A DNA stretch of 9,560 nucleotides, from NCBI GenBank assembly GCA_018060905.1, contig JAGOVD010000002.1, positions 24,234 through 33,793 of the forward strand, in the 5' to 3' direction. Below are positions 6,011-9,560 of this stretch, piece by piece (the first letter of the stretch is position 1; the number at the start of each line of letters is the position of its first letter). The stretch is from Minisyncoccota bacterium. GTDB taxonomy: Bacteria; Patescibacteriota; Minisyncoccia; Phycocordibacterales; UBA9973. A program made the position numbers and the translations under genes. The notes under the pieces were generated by a model. That model did not search any database. It had not been told where the DNA came from and saw nothing but the letters and a program-made list of their open reading frames with translations.

Positions 6011-7039
6011 TTATTTGATAATAGTCTTCCCTGTCTTCACCACATGCTCAACCAACGTATAGGTATACCCCATTTCGTTGTCGTACCAGCCCATCACTTT
6101 GACAAGGTTACCACCAACGACGCGGGTCATTTCGAGATCTGCGATGGAGGCATGACGGTTGCCGAGGATATCGCTTGAGACAAGGGGTTCGTTGGTCACC
6201 GCAAATACCCCTGCCCATCGTGGATCAGTGGCTGCTTTGGTGAGGATTGCGTTTACTTCTTCGGCAGTTGTATCTTTCTTGGAGATAAATGTCACGTCGA
6301 CGATAGATCCTGCAGGTACTGGGACGCGGATAGAAATACCGTCAAAGAGCCCTTCGAGTTGTGGATACGCCTTGGTCACAGCGATCGCAGCTCCTGTAGA
6401 TGATGGCACAATGTTTTGTGCGGCAGCGCGGCCTTCACGCAAATCTTTCTTGCTTGGTCCATCGACAAGTGATTGTGAAGCTGTGTAGCCGTGCACGGTG
6501 TTGAGGATCGCCTTTTCGATACCAAATGCTTCGTCCATGATGCCGATAAGTGGAGAAGATGCGTTGGTTGTACATGATGCATTGGAGGTGATATCGCATG
6601 TGCCAAACTTCTCTTCGTTGACACCGAGCAAGATCGTTTCTCCTGGAAATGATCCGTCACCCTTACTTGGCGCACTGATTACCACCTTCTTTGCGCCTTG
6701 ATCGAGGTGGAACTTTGCCTTTTCGTACGCAGTGAAAAGTCCGGTTGATTCAACGACGACATCAACACCGAGATCTTTCCAAGGGAGTTTGGTCGTGTCT
6801 TTTTCGGAGATGAACTTGATAGTCTTGCCGTCGATGGTGAGATCGGTACCACTGACCTGCACATCATGTCCCCAATCACGGTAGACCGTATCGTGTCGAA
6901 GGAGATATGCGAGAGATTCGATCGAACCGAGGTCGTTGACAGCGACAATCTCGATCTCAGGACGCATCCATGCAACCTTGAGAAATGCTCGACCAATACG
7001 TCCGAAACCATTGATAGCTACTTTAATTGTGTTTTCCAT
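6011..7039 (-). CDS. gap: Glyceraldehyde-3-phosphate dehydrogenase
   Basis: A 342-residue cytoplasmic GAPDH that oxidises glyceraldehyde-3-phosphate to 1,3-bisphosphoglycerate with NAD(P). The Rossmann motif INGFGRIGR (9-17) is followed by VAVND (32-36). Asn35-Asp36 suggests NAD, though this is only indicative. The catalytic segment SNASCTTN (152-159) holds Cys156, and its partner His183 lies in VHGYTASQ (182-189). RAAAQNIVPSSTGAA (204-218), RVPVPAGSIVD (238-248) and WYDNEMGY (318-325) are standard. The second cysteine, often found four residues after the catalytic one, is Ala160. The frame is open to 7144, but the extra 35 residues come from the hairpin region and do not resemble GAPDH. The Met at 7039 starts exactly at the family N-terminus and has a promoter box 6 nt upstream. 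The protein links the pentose-phosphate operon's triose phosphate to lower glycolysis. Confidence 0.96.
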   Translation of the reverse strand: MENTIKVAINGFGRIGRAFLKVAWMRPEIEIVAVNDLGSIESLAYLLRHDTVYRDWGHDVQVSGTDLTIDGKTIKFISEKDTTKLPWKDLGVDVVVESTGLFTAYEKAKFHLDQGAKKVVISAPSKGDGSFPGETILLGVNEEKFGTCDITSNASCTTNASSPLIGIMDEAFGIEKAILNTVHGYTASQSLVDGPSKKDLREGRAAAQNIVPSSTGAAIAVTKAYPQLEGLFDGISIRVPVPAGSIVDVTFISKKDTTAEEVNAILTKAATDPRWAGVFAVTNEPLVSSDILGNRHASIADLEMTRVVGGNLVKVMGWYDNEMGYTYTLVEHVVKTGKTIIK

Positions 7040-7045
7040 TGCCCT

Positions 7046-7073
7046 AGTATATCGCACTTGAGATGCTTCACAA
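7046..7073 (-). promoter_or_regulatory. Promoter of gap, leaderless type
   Basis: The minus strand has -10 TATACT (7051-7046) and 16 nt upstream a TTGTGA (7073-7068), which matches four of six -35 consensus bases. The hexamer is separated from the gap ATG by AGGGCA, 6 nt, so the transcript would begin at or next to the start codon. TATACTAGGG is shared exactly with the rpiB promoter. The -35 overlaps the left arm of the 7070-7166 inverted repeat. Confidence 0.7.
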
Positions 7074-7166
7074 AAGAACCTCCAAAAACCGCGCATAAAA
7101 GCCTGCTGGCTTTTTGCTATGCTCGGACCAGGCGTCCTGTGCAATGCTTTTTGGAGGTTCTTTTGT
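7070..7166. repeat. Composite inverted repeat between gatB and gap
   Basis: Two perfect 19-bp arms, ACAAAAGAACCTCCAAAAA at 7070-7088 and its reverse complement at 7148-7166, enclose 59 bp. Inside are a hairpin with 7-bp stem AAAAGCC/GGCTTTT (7097-7103 and 7108-7114) flanked by GCAT/ATGC, and a small GGAC/GTCC hairpin (7125-7128 and 7134-7137). GCAT at 7093-7096 could instead pair with ATGC at 7144-7147, so alternative folds are possible. The right arm touches the gatB stop codon, and the left arm reaches the gap -35. The element may be a gatB terminator, a processed RNA structure or a small dispersed repeat. Confidence 0.75.
7093..7122 (-). terminator. Probable gatB terminator hairpin
   Basis: Within the larger element, the minus-strand transcript can fold AAAAGCC-AGCA-GGCTTTT, a 7-bp stem with a 4-nt loop, extended by GCAT/ATGC across a small bulge. 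The U stretch is part of the stem, and TTTTT recurs 14 nt later in the outer arm. The hairpin is symmetrical enough to act on either strand. It lies 44-73 nt beyond the gatB stop, a usual place for a terminator, but the short GC core makes its strength uncertain. Confidence 0.5.
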
Positions 7167-8575
7167 TACGCGAGACTTTCTTTTATTAATTTCAATGTCA
7201 TCGCTGGATTTGCGCTTCCTTTGGTTTCCTTCATGACGAGCCCTACAAGTCCCTGAAGTGCTGCTTCCTTCCCTGCCTTATAGTCAGCGACAATCTTTTC
7301 ATTTTCTGCGATGATTTTTTCAATGACTGGCTTCAATGCCTCCTCATTGTTTTCTTGGAGCAAACCTTTTGCTTTTGCAATATCCATTGGGGATGCGCTC
7401 TCTATCGCAATACTTGCGAGGATGTCCTTTGCCCCACGGGACGTGACCTCGCTTGCAACTACCATACTGATCAATTCTCTGAAATGAGAAATCTCGGGTA
7501 GTTTCGTTGTGGAATCTTTCTTCATGATACCGAGCAAGTCCGAGACAATGTAGTTTGCAGCAGTTTGTGCAAATGTGGCGTCCTTGCCCTCAATCACCTG
7601 CTCTATATAGGTAGCGAGATTTGCATCAGTGACAAAGACATCGATATCAGAAGTCTTGAGCCCATAGTCCTTTTCATAGCGAGCGCGTTTCTGCCATGGG
7701 AGCTCTGGTAATTCCTTTTTCATTGCATCTATATCAAATGCACTATGGAGCTGCATCTTGGGTAGGTCAGGATCAGGGAAATACCGATAGTCGTTGGCAT
7801 TCTCCTTGGATCGCTGTGAAAATGTCGTCTGCTTGTTTTCATCCCATCCGCGTGTCTCTTGCACGATCTCATCGGCACGTCCTGCTTCATAGAGAGCCTG
7901 CATGCGGGCAAGCTCATGCTCGATAGCACGCTCTGCAGATCGAAATGAGTTCAGGTTCTTGACCTCTACTTTCGTGCCAAACTTCCCTTCTTCATCTGAG
8001 AGCGAAATGTTGGCTTCGACGCGCATTTCTCCTTTTTCCATATGTGCGTCGGACACGCCGAGGTATCTAAGGAGAAGTTGTAATTCACGTGCGAAATCTC
8101 CTGCTTCTTTTGCAGTCTTGATCACAGGCTCAGTGACAAGCTCCATGAGTGGCACGCCAGCACGGTTGTAGTCAACAAGGGTGAAGTCGCCACGGTCATG
8201 CTTGGAGTTGGCGGTATCTTCTTCGAGGTGGACGCGAGTGATCGCGACACCATTGAGTGAACCCCCCGAGACGATCGGGTATTTGTACTGCGAGATCTGA
8301 TAGCCCTTGGGAATGTCAGGATAGAAATAGTGTTTGCGGTCAAATTCTGAAAAATCAGCAATCGTGCCATCGAGTGCGAGGCCGACCTTGATCACGTTTT
8401 CAATCGCCTGTTTGTTGGCGACCGGGAGTGTGCCCGGGTGTGCCATACAGATCGGGCAAATGTTCACATTTGGCTTCACTTCATCAGGGTCGTTTTTGCA
8501 CCCACAGAACATCTTGGATTTGGTAGCAAGCTCGGCATGGATCTCAAGCCCAATTGTCGGATAATACGTCTTCAT
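7166..8575 (-). CDS. gatB: Asp/Glu-tRNA(Asn/Gln) amidotransferase subunit B
   Basis: A 469-residue GatB, the tRNA-binding and kinase-like subunit of GatCAB, which turns Glu-tRNA(Gln) and Asp-tRNA(Asn) into the amidated forms. The N-terminus YPTIGLEIHAELATKSKMF (5-23) and RKHYFYPDIPKGYQISQY are signatures. Cysteines 24, 26, 40 and 43 form a CxC...CxxC site that can hold zinc in this family. The usual GLPG after it is AHPG here. Further landmarks are NYNRAGVPLMELVTEP-type sequence (here DYNRAGVPLMELVTEP), GEMRVEANISL, and NDYRYFPDPDLP. The helical tail of about the last 150 residues ends with KGSANPAMTLKLI. Length is normal. The gatA and gatC genes are not in the window. The gene is monocistronic here, with a promoter box 8 nt before its ATG and a hairpin region after its stop. 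Confidence 0.97.
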   Translation of the reverse strand: MKTYYPTIGLEIHAELATKSKMFCGCKNDPDEVKPNVNICPICMAHPGTLPVANKQAIENVIKVGLALDGTIADFSEFDRKHYFYPDIPKGYQISQYKYPIVSGGSLNGVAITRVHLEEDTANSKHDRGDFTLVDYNRAGVPLMELVTEPVIKTAKEAGDFARELQLLLRYLGVSDAHMEKGEMRVEANISLSDEEGKFGTKVEVKNLNSFRSAERAIEHELARMQALYEAGRADEIVQETRGWDENKQTTFSQRSKENANDYRYFPDPDLPKMQLHSAFDIDAMKKELPELPWQKRARYEKDYGLKTSDIDVFVTDANLATYIEQVIEGKDATFAQTAANYIVSDLLGIMKKDSTTKLPEISHFRELISMVVASEVTSRGAKDILASIAIESASPMDIAKAKGLLQENNEEALKPVIEKIIAENEKIVADYKAGKEAALQGLVGLVMKETKGSANPAMTLKLIKESLA

Positions 8576-8583
8576 AAAGGATC

Positions 8584-8592
8584 AGTATACCA
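8584..8592 (-). promoter_or_regulatory. Extended -10 promoter of gatB
   Basis: The minus strand reads TGGTATACT, an extended -10 with the same TATACT hexamer used before rpiB, gap and the YceI-like gene. GATCCTTT (8 nt) separates it from the ATG, so the leader would be absent or one to two bases. No good -35 is present at 16-18 bp. That region overlaps the -35 of the divergent gene. Confidence 0.65.
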
Positions 8593-8599
8593 CACCACT

Positions 8600-8618
8600 C
8601 CAAATACTTGACATTTGG
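8600..8618. promoter_or_regulatory. Candidate operator-like inverted repeat
   Basis: CCAAAT (8600-8605) and ATTTGG (8613-8618) form a perfect 6-bp inverted repeat with a 7-bp centre. It covers the TTGACA -35 of the plus-strand gene and the upstream promoter region of gatB. A dyad here could be a repressor site, but short dyads occur by chance and no regulator gene is nearby. Confidence 0.3.
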
Positions 8619-8635
8619 TCGAATAGAGGTAGTAT
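8608..8635 (+). promoter_or_regulatory. Promoter of the 279-residue protein gene
   Basis: A consensus -35 TTGACA (8608-8613), a 16-bp spacer, and TAGTAT (8630-8635), which matches four of six -10 bases. Initiation near 8642 would give a leader of about 30 nt that is AT-rich and has no Shine-Dalgarno motif. This contrasts with the leaderless layout of the four minus-strand promoters. Confidence 0.6.
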
Positions 8636-8672
8636 GAACAAAAACATCCTCTAACAATTAAATTAAATAAAA

Positions 8673-9512
8673 ATGAGCACTGTAAAAGTTCCAAATCAGG
8701 TTATGTCAGTTGACGAATTCGTCACTACGTATCTTTCAGAAACTAAAGGTTGGCAAACTGCGTTTAAAAACCTTCCCTCCTCAGGAAAGTTTAAAGAGCC
8801 TAATGAGAAGGAAAAGTTAATTTTGCTTAGCTATTCAATGAATGGTGGGTACAACAAATTCCTTGAAGAAGTGTTTACCCTGGCAGGCGCCGGACGTTCG
8901 ACGACAATCACAAATGAATACAGTAAGTATACCTTCGATTTTGAAGAACCAAAACAACAAAGCCCTGTAGCTCAAATTACAGCAACGCCCGTAAGGTCAA
9001 CAAAGGAAGGGAGCCGGGAACGTCGTAAAATAATCCAGGCAATTCAAACAGAACTGTACCGCATGATCGGCATGAGCAAATCATCGGGAACGATACGAGA
9101 TGATATAAAAAATCACCGTAACAACGAACTAAAGGATTACAAAAAAATGGTGTTTGCTCTGATCGATGGAGCTGACGACGACACAAAAGGCGCCATCGAT
9201 GAATTGAGCACCAATGAAACATTTGCCCCGTTGTTTGGAAAAACTCCAGAAAACGAAATATCCCTCAGTCGTGAGTACAAAGCGGCAGCTGAATTACTTA
9301 CAACACGGTACCAAAAGTCACTATTTGCTGAACCTGGGACAATTTCTGACAAAAAAATCAGCGATTCATTTAAAGACAAAGTGCTAAATTCAGTAGCTGC
9401 TGAAATTGCAAAAGTTTTTGAAGAACCGGTAAATGAAGTTAAAGTACAAATCGAACCGGAATATGCTGATGCGCTGGAAGATGTAAAGACGCTCATTTTC
9501 GAAAAGAAGTAG
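8673..9512 (+). CDS. Hypothetical soluble protein
   Basis: I do not recognise this 279-residue protein. It has no signal peptide, membrane segment or cysteine, and only one Trp (27). It seems to have two parts. The N-terminal portion, about 1-90, includes a compact mixed region with GGYNKFLEEVF (58-68) and AGAGRS (71-76). A Pro/Gln/Thr-rich linker at about 91-113 follows. The C-terminal portion, 115-279, is charged and mostly helical, with RERRKIIQAIQTELYRMIG (115-133), and it ends in a Glu/Lys-rich helix. The AGAGRS stretch is Gly-rich but does not match a P-loop. The gene is free-standing, with a TTGACA promoter and a strong terminator, so it is very likely expressed as a single unit. The DNA is more AT-rich than gatB next to it. 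It is probably specific to its lineage. No function is proposed. Confidence 0.8.
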   Translation: MSTVKVPNQVMSVDEFVTTYLSETKGWQTAFKNLPSSGKFKEPNEKEKLILLSYSMNGGYNKFLEEVFTLAGAGRSTTITNEYSKYTFDFEEPKQQSPVAQITATPVRSTKEGSRERRKIIQAIQTELYRMIGMSKSSGTIRDDIKNHRNNELKDYKKMVFALIDGADDDTKGAIDELSTNETFAPLFGKTPENEISLSREYKAAAELLTTRYQKSLFAEPGTISDKKISDSFKDKVLNSVAAEIAKVFEEPVNEVKVQIEPEYADALEDVKTLIFEKK

Positions 9513-9533
9513 ATCTAGTATTTCTTTTCTGAG

Positions 9534-9560
9534 ACCGATCCATTACAGGGTCGGTTTTTT
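9534..9560 (+). terminator. Intrinsic terminator of the 279-residue protein gene
   Basis: ACCGATCC (9534-9541) pairs with GGGTCGGT (9548-9555) across an ATTACA loop: eight pairs with one G-U wobble. A run of six T (9555-9560) follows to the end of the window. It begins 21 nt after the TAG stop, a standard intrinsic-terminator layout. Confidence 0.88.

Noticed and set aside
7040..7144. 35-residue N-terminal extension of GAPDH
   Set aside because: It reads through the gap promoter and the hairpin element and does not resemble any GAPDH. Met at 7039 gives the exact family start.
8624..8653. TAGAGG/CCTCTA inverted repeat around the start of the 279-residue gene's transcript
   Set aside because: Only 6-bp arms with an 18-nt AT-rich loop. 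It is weak as an RNA hairpin and compatible with chance.
8634..8654. Six-codon upstream ORF (MNKNIL) before the 279-residue protein
   Set aside because: Its ATG overlaps the proposed -10 box, so it would lie upstream of the expected transcript start. Also too short to judge.
1..9560. CRISPR array, tRNA, rRNA, toxin-antitoxin or defence locus
   Set aside because: I found no spaced repeats, no tRNA-like cloverleaf with T-loop consensus, and no recognisable toxin, nuclease or defence genes.

Overview
The window looks like ordinary, tightly packed chromosome from an ultra-small bacterium of the Candidate Phyla Radiation (Patescibacteria, Parcubacteria-like). This placement is an inference. It rests on a transketolase split into two genes, a gene-dense minus-strand sugar-phosphate cluster, the absence of Shine-Dalgarno motifs before the start codons, and several first genes whose -10 box lies so close to the ATG that the mRNA would be leaderless. 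The standard genetic code fits. All 13 genes end in TAA (9) or TAG (4), none in TGA.

Layout: (1) 2-1523, plus strand: a PfkB-family sugar or nucleoside kinase followed 4 nt later by an unrecognised coiled-coil protein. (2) 1520-5287, minus strand, read right to left: rpiB, a 60-residue membrane ORF, rpe, transketolase N-terminal subunit, a 124-residue membrane protein, a DUF1653 protein, transketolase C-terminal subunit. This is one probable operon for the non-oxidative pentose-phosphate pathway. It starts at a leaderless-type promoter just before rpiB and is interrupted twice by AT-rich small genes. (3) 5302-7039, minus strand: gap (GAPDH), then an anchored YceI-like protein that ends at a clear intrinsic terminator. 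(4) 7070-7166: a composite hairpin element with 19-bp perfect arms between gatB and gap. (5) 7166-8575, minus strand: gatB of the tRNA amidotransferase. (6) 8576-8672: a divergent promoter region. (7) 8673-9560, plus strand: an unrecognised 279-residue soluble protein with its own promoter and terminator.

Metabolically, transketolase, the epimerase-like protein and RpiB would interconvert pentose and triose/hexose phosphates. GAPDH takes the glyceraldehyde-3-phosphate into lower glycolysis, and the PfkB kinase could feed a phosphorylated sugar or nucleoside into the same pool. GatB belongs to translation.

I see no strong evidence for a new defence or mobile system. The points most worth checking are the repeated TATACT box 6-8 nt before start codons, the AT-rich membrane/DUF1653 genes inserted between the transketolase halves, the epimerase-like protein whose usual metal-binding histidines are replaced, and the structured gatB-gap intergenic element. 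No stretch longer than about 130 bases lacks a gene.
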